In this document: positions 1 to 10,600 of the stretch, in pieces
Layout: every line of letters starts with the position of its first letter
How positions within the stretch are numbered: the first letter of the stretch is position 1
NCBI GenBank assembly: GCA_021613535.1
Contig: CP075493.1
Span: 12,958,001 to 13,022,000 of the forward strand
Length of the DNA: 64,000 bases
Reading direction: 5' to 3'
From: Adineta vaga
Taxonomy: Eukaryota > Rotifera
Notes under the pieces: model-generated
What the model saw: the letters and a program-made list of their open reading frames with translations, nothing else
Database searches by the model: none
Told to the model about the DNA's origin: nothing
Program-made: the position numbers and the translations under genes

Positions 1-731
1 ATTTGTTTTCATCTTCGTTGTTTCTTATTTCTTACAAACTAATTCACAATGTTGAATTATTTCTTCTTTAAATTACACGATATGAAAGGCTTCATAGATA
101 TGTGGAACACATAACGAACTCAAATACAAATAGAAAAGAAATGAAAATTGCGTTTTTTTATTATGTATGAAAAGTTTAAGAATATTCTACTGTATATAGG
201 CAATCGTGTTGTATGTCATTCTGTGACTACACGACGAAATTGACATATATTTGTGTAAAGTTTTAACTGATTTTGCATACAGATGAAGATGAGAGCTGAT
301 CGAAAGACGCTCTCATTCTGATTAATTAAGACGTTTTATTTTATGTGGAAAGATATTTATAGTTAGCTTTACGCGTAAACTCAAAAATTTGAGTTCACTT
401 AAGAATTCAGTTCGGAAAAATAGGACATAGTTGTTCTGATTTAAAACATTCACTTCGTTATTGTGAATAGTAGTGGTATGTCAATGTAAGTCCGTATATT
501 CAGTACTGCATGAAAAAGCTTGGTCTTTTTTTCTTTTATTTAGGATCAAGAGGAAAAAACCATAATGAGTCATTTGACGTATCGTTTTCTTTCTGTTCTA
601 TGTTACGTTGTGTTTGTTTCGGTGTCGTGTTCGTCTGTGGCGATTGACTAATATAAGAAAAAAAGAATCTTACGCATTCACATGCTTTATTTTTTCATTT
701 TATCGAGTAAAGAAAAACCAACTTAATCATT
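1..731. other. Left-edge intergenic stretch
   Basis: AT-rich sequence with T- and A-runs and no reading frame that resembles a protein. It presumably holds the promoter of the F-box gene that starts at 732. I see no repeat or RNA gene here. Confidence 0.5.
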
Positions 732-2495
732 ATGGCTTGGTAAGTTATGTTAAATTCTTTTTTTTAATATCTATGCTTATATTTTAGTGGATCTACATCA
801 TCTATGACCTGCTTTGAAGATCTTTCTAATGAACTAATCTATGAAATTTTTGATCATCTGGATTTTTATCATATTAATGAAAGTTTTTCAAATCTGAATA
901 GTCGTTTTAATAATCTTATCAACTCACCGATATGTCCTATTAAAGTCAATCTTTCATCAATTTCAAAATCAACGTTCGAACATTATTATACACATATTAT
1001 TATTCCTTATCCAAATCGAATTACTTTACTTCGATTATCAAATTGTTTCATCGCAGATATTCATCCCATACCATACAATCATATGTTTCGACTTCAAACA
1101 TTAATTCTTCAAGAGATTGAATCAAAACAACTTGGAGATATTCTTACAGATTTATCAGATTTACCTTTACTTTCCTCGTTGATCCTTAAACCGATCGATA
1201 CTGTTGACGACGTAAACAGTTTATATCGTCTAATATTTCGTTTACCTTTTTTAAAATATTGTGCTGTAACAACTAATGGACATATCTCTTCTGAACCCTT
1301 ACCATTTGCCACTTGTGTTGATTTTAGCCCTATCGAAACATTTCTTATCAATAGTAGTTGTTATATAGATGAACTTAATGCTCTTTTATCATATGTTCCT
1401 CACATTCGTTATTTATCATGTGATATTAAATTCAATGAACCGATACTAATACGACCTCTTGAATTAAATAATTTAACACGTCTTCGTCTTAAAATGAAAC
1501 ATCTTCCGTTCGATCAGATTGTATTATTATTGAAAAATCTTTTTAATCACCTTCAAATCTTCTATATTATCACAGACTATTCATCATCATACATCGATCC
1601 AAATCAATGGGAACAAATAAGGCTTTCTTTCTTATCAAATTTACTTTTTTTTTCAAGTTAAATTACTATCTAATCAACCAACATATCTGTTTTGGTTCAA
1701 TCAACAATGGCATTGTCAAGAATTCGGAAGTTTTCCTCATTCATTCTATTCCATAGAATCAATTAAGTAAGTTTATAGGAAAGCTAGATATTCATCTTAT
1801 CGTTTTTCTTTTCTTTTAGACCGATTTGTTCATATCGAAATATCTCTTCAATTATGAATACGAATAATCTTTATTCAGTTAATCATATCTCTATTCGTAA
1901 TGAAGTAGAGACAAGTTGTAATTTAATTTATTTTCCTCATGTTACTACATTGACGATTTCTTTGCATTCAAATCGAACTTATCATTCGCTTTCAACGGTA
2001 TTTGATCGAATTATTTCGTTAACACAATTAACAAAATTAATTATAGATCATCCGAAATTTTGTGTTGGAAAATTAGTTGAATTATTGTACTACTCACCAA
2101 ATATTCGAAACCTAACACTACATTCTATATCATTTCATAAAATATCTACTACGGTGATCCAAGAAAGTGAAACTTTTGAAGCAGTATCGAAGAAAAGCCG
2201 AATTAGAAATGTAACGATTTTAAATTACGATGCATTATACGATCTGAAATTTATCGTCAATCTTTGTCCTCGATTAGAACAACTCTCTATTACTGTTAAA
2301 TCCGGATTATCTTTTGATAACGATAAATCGATAATAAAAACTTTATTGGAAGATACCAATAATAAACCTCGACATCTGTTTTTTCTATGTTGCAGACATG
2401 CAAGGATACATAGACATTTGTGGTGGTACTCAAGAGATCTGCCAACTGATGTATCCAGAAAACTTATTGGAGAAAACGCATACTATTGGTGGTAA
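732..2495 (+). CDS. F-box/LRR-like protein (bdelloid family), one frameshift
   Basis: Putative F-box protein, i.e. a substrate adaptor of an SCF-type ubiquitin ligase. Exons are 732-739 (only 8 nt: ATGGCTTG), 788-1766 and 1820-2495. The tiny first exon joins in phase and puts eight residues before the ATG at 804. The F-box (FEDLSNELIYEIFDHLD) lies at about residues 11-48, followed by leucine-rich stretches that suggest degenerate LRRs. The frame stops at 1659-1661, just after a run of nine T (1645-1653). One T fewer would keep the frame open across 1654-1766 and through the GTAAGT intron into the third exon, which is in the expected phase. So this is either a recent one-base lesion, an assembly homopolymer error, or a slippage site. 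The F-box call rests on the N-terminal motif; the substrate is unknown. It converges with the minus-strand LOTUS gene. Confidence 0.7.
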
Positions 2496-2583
2496 CATTT
2501 ATTATTATGAAGACTTTTTTAATAAACATGAAATAAATTTTTCAGTTGAAAAGATAAAAGTTTTTAGGATAGATTGTCTTTAT

Positions 2584-3319
2584 CTAATCTTTGCGGTGTT
2601 TATTCTTGTTTTTTCCTTTCTTATTATAGGTATTATTAACTAAATAACATCGTCGATTATCCACTCGAATAGCATCCCACATCGATTCAAGTAATGACCG
2701 TAAGGTTGGATGACCTAACCGTTCAAAGGGTAATCTACGACCATGATGTTCAGCTTCATATTGAGTACATAGCTCTGTAAATGTAAGTGGTTGACCATCA
2801 TTGTCCTCTTTTGTCGACTTTTGTATCAAATTGATGATGTCCTGTTTGACATTGACATACGTTATAGCAGAATCAGTACTATGCTAAATAGCATTGCATA
2901 ATAATTAGCTGAGAATTAATTTAACTCACTTGTAGTCTGTTCTGATTTTCAGGCAGCGAAGAATCCTTCGACAGTACAGTGGGTGGTATTACGGGATTCT
3001 GCTTATTCGTTGATTTCGAAATCTTTCGCAAGTAACATCTAGCTGGCCATTCAGTGAGATCCATGCGTACGATATCTCTCATTGATGATAGAAAACGTGT
3101 TAATGTCTCATAGCCTAATTCTTGATATGGTAGTTTTTCATTTTCATAAATACGTTCGTATTCTCTGCATAATTCAGTTAATGTCAAACTATCTCTGTGT
3201 GTACTATCATTATTATTATTCGTAGTTACTGTATGTGTAGATAATATACGTTGAATTCGAGCTTTTATTACATCATATATTGGTGAGGATGAAACAGATG
3301 TAGTGGTAGCAGTAGTCAT
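2584..3319 (-). CDS. Small protein with two LOTUS/OST-HTH domains
   Basis: Two exons on the minus strand, 3319-2930 and 2883-2584, with donor gtgagt and acceptor tttag, joined in phase 0 to give about 229 residues. Each exon carries one copy of the same pattern: LTLTELCREYERIYENEKLP with LGYETL at about residues 45-75, and LTFTELCTQYEAEHHGRRLP with LGHPTL at about 163-192. Each ends in a hydrophobic helix with RMD or RVD. This matches the winged-helix LOTUS (OST-HTH) domain of Oskar and TDRD5/7, known for RNA/G-quadruplex binding and Vasa-type helicase regulation. No Tudor, NYN or other catalytic domain is present, so it is a minimal two-LOTUS protein. It is transcribed divergently from the LRR gene at 3607, with about 290 bp between the starts. 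The family call is firm; the role in RNA control or germ granules is inferred. Confidence 0.75.
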
Positions 3320-3606
3320 TTTGCGTAAACTAACATGCGCTTTAGAGACTAACCATACTTTTTATTGTTTGATTAAAGGAATGTAACAGAAGACTGGTCG
3401 TTTATGTAATCAATGAATAATCGAGAAATAATAGCGCACATAGATGTCAGACGAGAACAACGTCTAATTAACAGTGCGATGAGTAGAGAAAATGTAAAAT
3501 AATACGCAAATATCATTGTGAATTGACATACAAAATAACATTTAAAGGATTAATTGACTGTGTAAAACAAAGCGGCTACAAGCACAAAGACTGATTTGAA
3601 AGTATA

Positions 3607-4643
3607 ATGGATGCGTATAAAACTATTTTTCTGCATGTCGTTCTGTACCGATTGTCTTGGACGATGGAATTCCATGTTAATAGCGAGTTCAAAAGTAAAT
3701 CTATTTTTTTCTTGATCAAAAATCATTGTTTGTAATCACTCTCTCGATTTCTAGACTGTAAACAGTATGCAAATGATTATGAAGTTCTCGAACATTTTCC
3801 GTTTCCTGTCAAGATCAATCCAGAAACGGATGATTGGAATAGAAGTATTGCTATGACACATCGTACTGCTGGCTTTATTGATTCGCTGACACTTGCAGAG
3901 TTGAACGCTACTATTCCTGAAAGTATCTTCTGTTTAAAAGAACTGAGATATTTGACCATCAAAAATATGGTTTTCACTAATGGTAATGAAACTATTTTCT
4001 CCATTTCATACCGTATCGAGTGAGGTAATCTCTAGGTGTAGTATCAGATAATCTGGTAAATCTTCCATTATTACAGCGTCTTGAAATTACGAATACGATC
4101 ATTAATAATATGACCAATCAACTAGCATCTTTAACTCGTCTCTATTATCTAATCTTAGTGAATTGTTCGATTTCTCAGTTGCCTAATCTGAGCAGTTTAT
4201 CAGATCTATATCATCTTCAACTTGAACAGAATCAACTATCTAAAATTAATGGTTTAAATGCTGATATTCACAGTCTATTACTTTCAAACAATCTCTTTAC
4301 AGAAATTCCGAGGGTGGAAACACCAACATATGTCGAAGAGCTTTCTATGAACAACAATCCTTTAAAACATATTATGACAATTGATTCTTTTATCAATATC
4401 GAAAAGGTCGATCTTCACAACACAACGCTCGCATTCATTCCACCCACGATTAACAAGCTTCAAAAAGTCAAATATCTTGACTTATCTTATAACAATCTAT
4501 TTTATTTACCTAGAGATATTCTCGAATTGAATAAACTCAGTATTCTCTATGTGAACAACAATTCATTTTCTAATCGAGATATTGAAACAATTAAATTGTA
4601 TTTCAATACAAGTCATCCAAATATGACTCTACGTATCGAATAA
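3607..4643 (+). CDS. Secreted leucine-rich-repeat protein, copy A
   Basis: Three exons: 3607-3694, 3755-3982 and 4036-4643, 307 residues. The joins restore the same residues as the neighbouring paralogue (NCKQYANDYEVL after intron 1, NGVVSDNL after intron 2). The N-terminus has a hydrophobic stretch (about residues 6-15) that may be a signal peptide, then a Cys-containing cap, then about eight LRRs. Typical units read LYHLQLEQNQLSKINGL, ELSMNNNPLKHI and YLDLSYNNLFYLPRDI, with a regular LxxLxLxxNxL spacing. An AATAAA signal lies at 4687-4692, about 45 bp after the stop. The upstream start at 3607 is supported by alignment with the second copy's first residues (MDQYK versus MDAYK). Likely an extracellular binding protein; ligand unknown. 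Confidence 0.75.
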
Positions 4644-4795
4644 ACTAAAGAACAATAACATTTGTATACTATTAACATTTCTTATAAATAAAATAAATAT
4701 CATTCGATATAATCCTAAGTCAATTTCGAATGAAAAACATGTATTATAATTTTATAATCATTTATATAAAAAAAAGCACGTAGTAACCAAAAAAG

Positions 4796-5769
4796 ATGGA
4801 TCAATACAAAATGCTTCCTATTTTGTTCATCATTATTGTAGGTTTTGAAAAGAGAAGTAGCAAGTTAGTCGAAAATTGTAAACAATATGCAAATGATTAT
4901 GAAGTTCTGAATCAGTTTCCGTTTCCTATGATGGTTAATCCTATGTTACATTCTTGGGACAGTAATATCGCTACTATGGATAAAACAAATACTTTTGTTT
5001 CTTCACTCACCCTCGCGAATACAGACAGTATTGTTCCAGAAAGTATTTTTTGCTTGAACAAACTTGTTACATTAACAATCAGGAATATGGCTTTTACAGA
5101 TGGTAATAAAAATATATTTTTTAATTCTGTTAGTGTGATAATACAGATTGAAACTTTCTTTTAGGTATTGTGCCAGATACGATGATGAACTTACAACGAC
5201 TATACTCTATCGATATTATAAACTCTTCAATCACCAATCTGACCAATCATTTTGCGTCTCTTACTCGACTCTATTCACTGAACTTGAACAATTGTTCACT
5301 TTCTCACGTACCTAGTCTCAATAATATGCCAGATTTGCGACATGTATACCTTGAAAACAATCGTCTTTCTCAAATCGAAGGATTTCGAAGCGATGTCGAT
5401 TGTCTGCATATTTCCAATAATTTGTTCACTAAAATACCAACTTTCACAACTCCGACCAGTCTTGCAATTCTTCGTATGAATAACAATCCTCTGAAAGATA
5501 TAAGTACGTTAGATTCTTTTACTTATCTCGCAATGCTTGAACTTCGAAATACAACACTCGCATTTATTCCATCTACTATTGACAAGCTTCAAAGACTTAG
5601 TCATCTGGATTTATCTTACAACAAATTGATTTCTTTACCCAAAAGTATTTTTAAGATAAAATCTCTTCAATACCTTTATATTAATAACAATCTGTTCTCA
5701 TCCGATGAAGTGAAAAGAATACAAATGGAATTTAATAAAACTCATCCAAATATTACTCTAAGTATATAA
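4796..5769 (+). CDS. Secreted leucine-rich-repeat protein, copy B
   Basis: Two exons, 4796-5102 and 5165-5769, 303 residues. The N-terminus MDQYKMLPILFIIIVGF is a convincing signal peptide. It is followed by the conserved block NCKQYANDYEVLNQFPFP and then about eight LRRs (LNLNNCSLSHVPSL, VYLENNRLSQIEGF, LRMNNNPLKDISTL, HLDLSYNKLISLPKSI). It lies 152 bp downstream of copy A on the same strand and shares the last intron position, so this is a tandem duplication. It lacks the first intron of copy A: the matching sequence is continuous here. An AATAAA signal sits at 5806-5811. Function is unknown beyond a probable secreted binding role. Confidence 0.75.
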
Positions 5770-6265
5770 TATACTTTTAAATCATGTGCTTTTATTCCTA
5801 AGATTAATAAAATTTCTTTATAAAAAAAACAACTAATCTCAAAGCGAAATATAAATGTATGAATGTTGATTTTATTTATAATTTTTGATGTCTAGAATTC
5901 AGTTTCTTTAGCTGAAAGGATATATCAGAAGAGTGGCTTGTCGACAAATGAGAGAGCGTAAGAAGATCGCATACAATCAATTGATTATATCTTGATATTT
6001 GCTTTGTCTAGTTCGTTATTTCAGTGAAAAAGATAACAGATTTGCCTTATGGCGCCATTCGCCAAATGTCGCTAATTGGATCTCGATTCTTTTCGATACT
6101 ATACGTCTTTTTCATATTCTTCAATAAAAAAAAGAGAAACTTTATATTGATAATATAATAGCGATAAAATTCTAAGGAGTGAAAAAGAGGACGCCGTCAT
6201 GAAAGAGAAAATACTTTCATTTTATAGTTATTGTTGCTATCGTAAACTTGCGTTGTAATCATACT
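5770..6265. other. Intergenic, LRR copy B to DUF3825-like gene
   Basis: AT-rich. It holds the poly(A) signal of LRR copy B and the promoter region of the next gene. An in-frame ATG at 6248 precedes the preferred start. No other gene is seen. Confidence 0.4.
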
Positions 6266-7219
6266 ATGAGCGACATATCGTCTCGTCCACCAACTCCAAG
6301 ACAACTACCAAGATCAACATACAACGAAGTGTGGGAGGAATTTCTCAACACGTTTCATGTGAAGTGCATATTCCAGAATCAGAAGCTTGATGTCAAACAA
6401 GCCATTGCCATCTGTTTGAAGCCATTGAAAAAAATGGCCGAAGCCGAAGAATGGGGAAGCGATGATATAATTCTTATTAATTACTTTGTTCATACGTTTC
6501 ATGCTTTACGAGAAGCACAACGAGGAGAACCTCAGGGGCGGTACATAGTAGAATACAACAACTGGATCTACTTTGACACGGGTCTCATTACTACAAACAT
6601 GGAATCTATATATGCTGCCTTCGAGAAAAATCGAGCACCAGGAACTAGAGGAACTGATAAAAATCCTCAATACTTCATTGGTGGTAATCCAAGCAACTTT
6701 TTACGAGATGTACACATGACAGATTATTGCAATCCATTACCTAATCGATGTCGATATTTCGACGATTATACTCAACTAATCATGGATGGCACGAAAACTC
6801 CAACGGTGCAGTGGGCACATATTATCGATGAAAACTGGGAGCGTATATGTAAGGTACTCTATCCTGGTCGAAGACACGACGATAGAAATTTTAAAGAACA
6901 ACAGCAATATGATGCTCACACCCGACTAGCAGGTGCACTGAATATAGCCCTGAAACGGGTTCATACCAATTATCGTACCGCTGTACCACATTCTTACAGG
7001 GGTGAATTACAACTTTTATTACCACTATGCATTTTGAAACCTAACAAACCGGATCTAGTTTTGACTATCAGTCGAGTAGATTTGAATCCGCCTGCGCCAG
7101 GCCAATTCTCCTACACGGCAAAGACCATTCTCACGCTCGATATGGCTTACCAAAACGCACGATTAGTGGCACGACCAGAAAAGGACTGGTTATTAGCTCC
7201 TAAAACTGATGGAGAATGA
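6266..7219 (+). CDS. DUF3825-like protein, intronless
   Basis: Single-exon gene of 317 residues from ATG 6266, with a possible in-frame start six codons upstream at 6248. The C-terminal two thirds (from about YFDTGLITT to PEKDWLLAP) resembles the DUF3825 family, found mostly in bacteria and phages and partly in fungi. Characteristic blocks are RHDDRNFKEQQQYDAHTRLA, ALKRVHTNYRTAVPHSYRGE, LQLLLPLCI and TLDMAYQNARL. The activity of this domain is not known to me; the many conserved R, H, D and N residues suggest a nucleotide- or nucleic-acid-handling enzyme, which is inference. Base composition is visibly less AT-rich than the neighbours, and there is no intron, both consistent with horizontal transfer. 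AATAAA at 7304-7309. The start of the SIR2-NACHT gene is 480 bp downstream on the same strand. Confidence 0.55.
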   Translation: MSDISSRPPTPRQLPRSTYNEVWEEFLNTFHVKCIFQNQKLDVKQAIAICLKPLKKMAEAEEWGSDDIILINYFVHTFHALREAQRGEPQGRYIVEYNNWIYFDTGLITTNMESIYAAFEKNRAPGTRGTDKNPQYFIGGNPSNFLRDVHMTDYCNPLPNRCRYFDDYTQLIMDGTKTPTVQWAHIIDENWERICKVLYPGRRHDDRNFKEQQQYDAHTRLAGALNIALKRVHTNYRTAVPHSYRGELQLLLPLCILKPNKPDLVLTISRVDLNPPAPGQFSYTAKTILTLDMAYQNARLVARPEKDWLLAPKTDGE

Positions 7220-7698
7220 CAAGAAATACTTCATGACAATGACACAAACTAAATTTCCTTTTCTTTAATAATATTCTCATCAGTATCTTCGTCTTAATAT
7301 TTCAATAAATTTCGATGAACATTCTAAGAACAGCTGATCGTATTAGATTGATAAAATTCTTATCAAAATTAAGAGAAATAAAGTTCACGATTTGACAGAC
7401 AACCTTTTATAAAAGAAAATGTTTTTGTTTATACCTTTTAGTTAAAAGAAATCTTACGAAAAATAAAACATGTGCGACCAGAAAAGTCGAAGAAAATCTC
7501 AACAGTATTATTCATGTTTCGTGAAATCGGTTTATTATGATAGAGAATTTGTAGACTCGCTTATGTTGGAAGAAACCAGTTTGCTTTTTATAAATGAAAG
7601 AGAAAGGAAGAAAAAAAGTTATCATTCTTTTCTTACATGCAAACGTTACAACGCTGTCTGTCTCTTCATTCATATAAATAAAAGAAATCTTCGAAGAA
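7220..7698. other. Intergenic, promoter region of the SIR2-NACHT gene
   Basis: Holds the poly(A) signal of the DUF3825-like gene. A 79-codon frame here (7470-7709) has low-complexity Lys/Arg content and resembles nothing, so it is not called as a gene. Confidence 0.4.
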
Positions 7699-10600
7699 AT
7701 GGTAGATAATCTTCAAAAACTTAAGAAAGATATTGCTTCAAATAATGTGGTCATATTTGTCGGTCCAGATGTATCAGTTTATACCACCAATGATGAAACA
7801 CAAGTGTCACATTGGAAAGGATTAATAAAACATGGATTTCAACAATTTGATCGTTTAGGACAAATCAACGACAAACCTTTAACGAACTTGGACGATAACA
7901 AAACAGATATAAACGAGTATGTTCTTATTTCTAATCTAATTAAGCCTTACTTGAAAGAACAACCGAGTGTTTATCAAACATGGCTCATCAATACTGTAGG
8001 ACAATTATTTCCAATAAAACCAGAACTAATACAAGCAATAGGAGAATTGAAATGTCCAATTGTAACAACAAATTATGATTCACTTCTTGAAGATACGCTC
8101 CATAAAGAAACACTAACATGGCACGAATACCAAAATAATACTTCCTTAAAAGATATTACAAACTATATTTTACATCTATATGGACATTATCAAAATTCTG
8201 ATAGTGTAATTATAAGTAGTGATGATTATAACCAACTTCATAACGATGAATTTGCACAATCAAAACTACGAATGCTTGTCAAAGGTAAAACTCTACTATT
8301 CATTGGCTATGAAACTGATATACATGATCCAAATTTCTCAAATGTTTTAAAATGGCTATTCAATATCACTATGATCAATCCACCGATAATTTACAAACTG
8401 ATACGATCAAATAATTACGGTTCATTTCTAGAAAATATTAAAGAAATTTCTTATGGAAATAATTTTCAAGATTTACTTTTATTTATCAAAAATCTTTCAT
8501 CATTTTCATCATTAAGACATACAAGTTTATCATTAGCAGAACGAAGAGAAAGTATTCGTGAAAAATATTTAAATTATTTAATTAAAGAATATGGACAAGT
8601 ATCCATCTTTGGATATGCAAATAATGACATAAATTTACCATTAGAAAGTGTTTATGTTGACTTAAAATTTGATCCAACACATCCGTCGATAAAAGCAATG
8701 ACAACAGTTCATATCAATGAAGAATTCAGACGAAAACTTGTATCACCTGGATTTTTCAGTGAAACAGAAAAACGTAAATTATTTCAAGTTGTTACGGAAA
8801 GAAATGCTTTTAATCCTCATACAATCTATCGTGATTTAATGATTGATCAATGGTTAAATGTTCTTCTTAGTAACAATCAAATATTTTCTGACCATGAAGC
8901 AAGGACAATCAGATATAAAATATCTCAATTAAAACAAAATATTCTCACCGAAAATCATCTCAAAGAATCACAACAATATCAAATTCAACAAGCATATAAA
9001 GAATTTAAACATTTCATTATCTTAGGTCATCCAGGATCCGGAAAAACGACGCTATCGAAATGGTTAGTCATTAATACTGCTCAACAATGTTTACGAAAGA
9101 GAAATATGTTATATGATCGAAATGATTATTTTCATGAAAAAATTCCCATTCTTATTCCCATATGGAAATATGTTGATTTTGTCAATACAAGTCAACAAAA
9201 AGTAACTTTACTTGAATTTATTTATGAAAATCCAACATTTAATTCAACATTCTTTACTATGGAAGAAAGAAAAGATTTATCTACATGGATTATTGAATGT
9301 TTATTACATGGAAATATTTTAGTTATATTCGAAGGATTAGATGAAGTACCTGTTCATGTTGATCGAACTGATTTAATGAAAGAAATTAATTGTTTATTAG
9401 AACGAGGTACTGATTATGATTCGAAATCTGGTAAACTTATACATTCACTTTATGAACAGAAAGAAATTAATAATACAAAAAATCCAATTATAGGCAATCG
9501 ATTTATTCTTACAAGTCGAATCGAAGGAAATTATTTTGAAGATATTAATTTCTACATTCCAAGATTAACAATTCAAGATATGTCGAATGAAGCTTTAAAA
9601 CTATTTTGTAATTCCTATATGGAATCTATTCAAAAGATATCACGTAAAGAGAATAAAATCGATCAATTATATAATGATATAATAAAAAATCAGGATATTT
9701 TTCAATTAGCAATTAATCCTCAATTAGCAAGTGTTATTGCAGCTGTATACCATCAATATGAAGGAAAATTACCTGAGAAAAGAATTGATTTATATGAACA
9801 AGCGATTGATAATATGATTGAACAGTTGATTATATCTTCGACGAATGAACAAATACAATTCAATTCAATAATGTTATGGTCGATTTTACAAGAAATAGCT
9901 GAATATCTTCATCATAAAGTGGAAGGTTTGTCTGAAAAAATTTTAAAAGAAATTATTGGAAAATGTTTAACATCATTAAATTTGATGAATACAAGTGATA
10001 TTATTGAATCGTTGGTTGATATTTTTAAATATAAAGTTGGTTTATTGAATGAATTTGGTCATGATAGTTTTCGATTTATTCATCGAACATTTCAAGAATA
10101 TCTTGCCGCAAAAAGTTTGATTTATTTCAATGGTATCGAACGATCTAAAGAGATGATCTATGAAAATATTCAAAAAAAAATTGATATTCCCAATTGGAGA
10201 GTTCCTCTCGACATGACATTTGGTATCTTAAGTAAATATCATCAAAATAATGGCCTATTTCATTATATCTTAGAAAACTTACTAACAAATCAATCAATTC
10301 TATCCCTAATACCATTCGTTATTATCGATTCATTGAATGACATGTATTTTCTTTCCAAAGATATTGAACATGATTTAATTAGAAAATTAGCTGAAATGTT
10401 ATTATCTGATTATAAGAATCTTTCAGGTTTTGCAAGATTAATCGAACATCAAAACTTAATTCATTTCTATTTTTCCAAATTAAAAAAGATATCCTATCAT
10501 ACAACAGTCAAATGGTTTATTGAAAAGATGATAGATGATAATATTGCACCATGTGCGAATATAATCTATCATTTAAAATGGTATAATCCAAAATTTCATC

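Noticed and set aside
7470-7709. 79-codon frame just before the SIR2-NACHT start
   Set aside because: Low-complexity Lys/Arg content, overlaps the real start in another frame, no splice site that joins it in phase.
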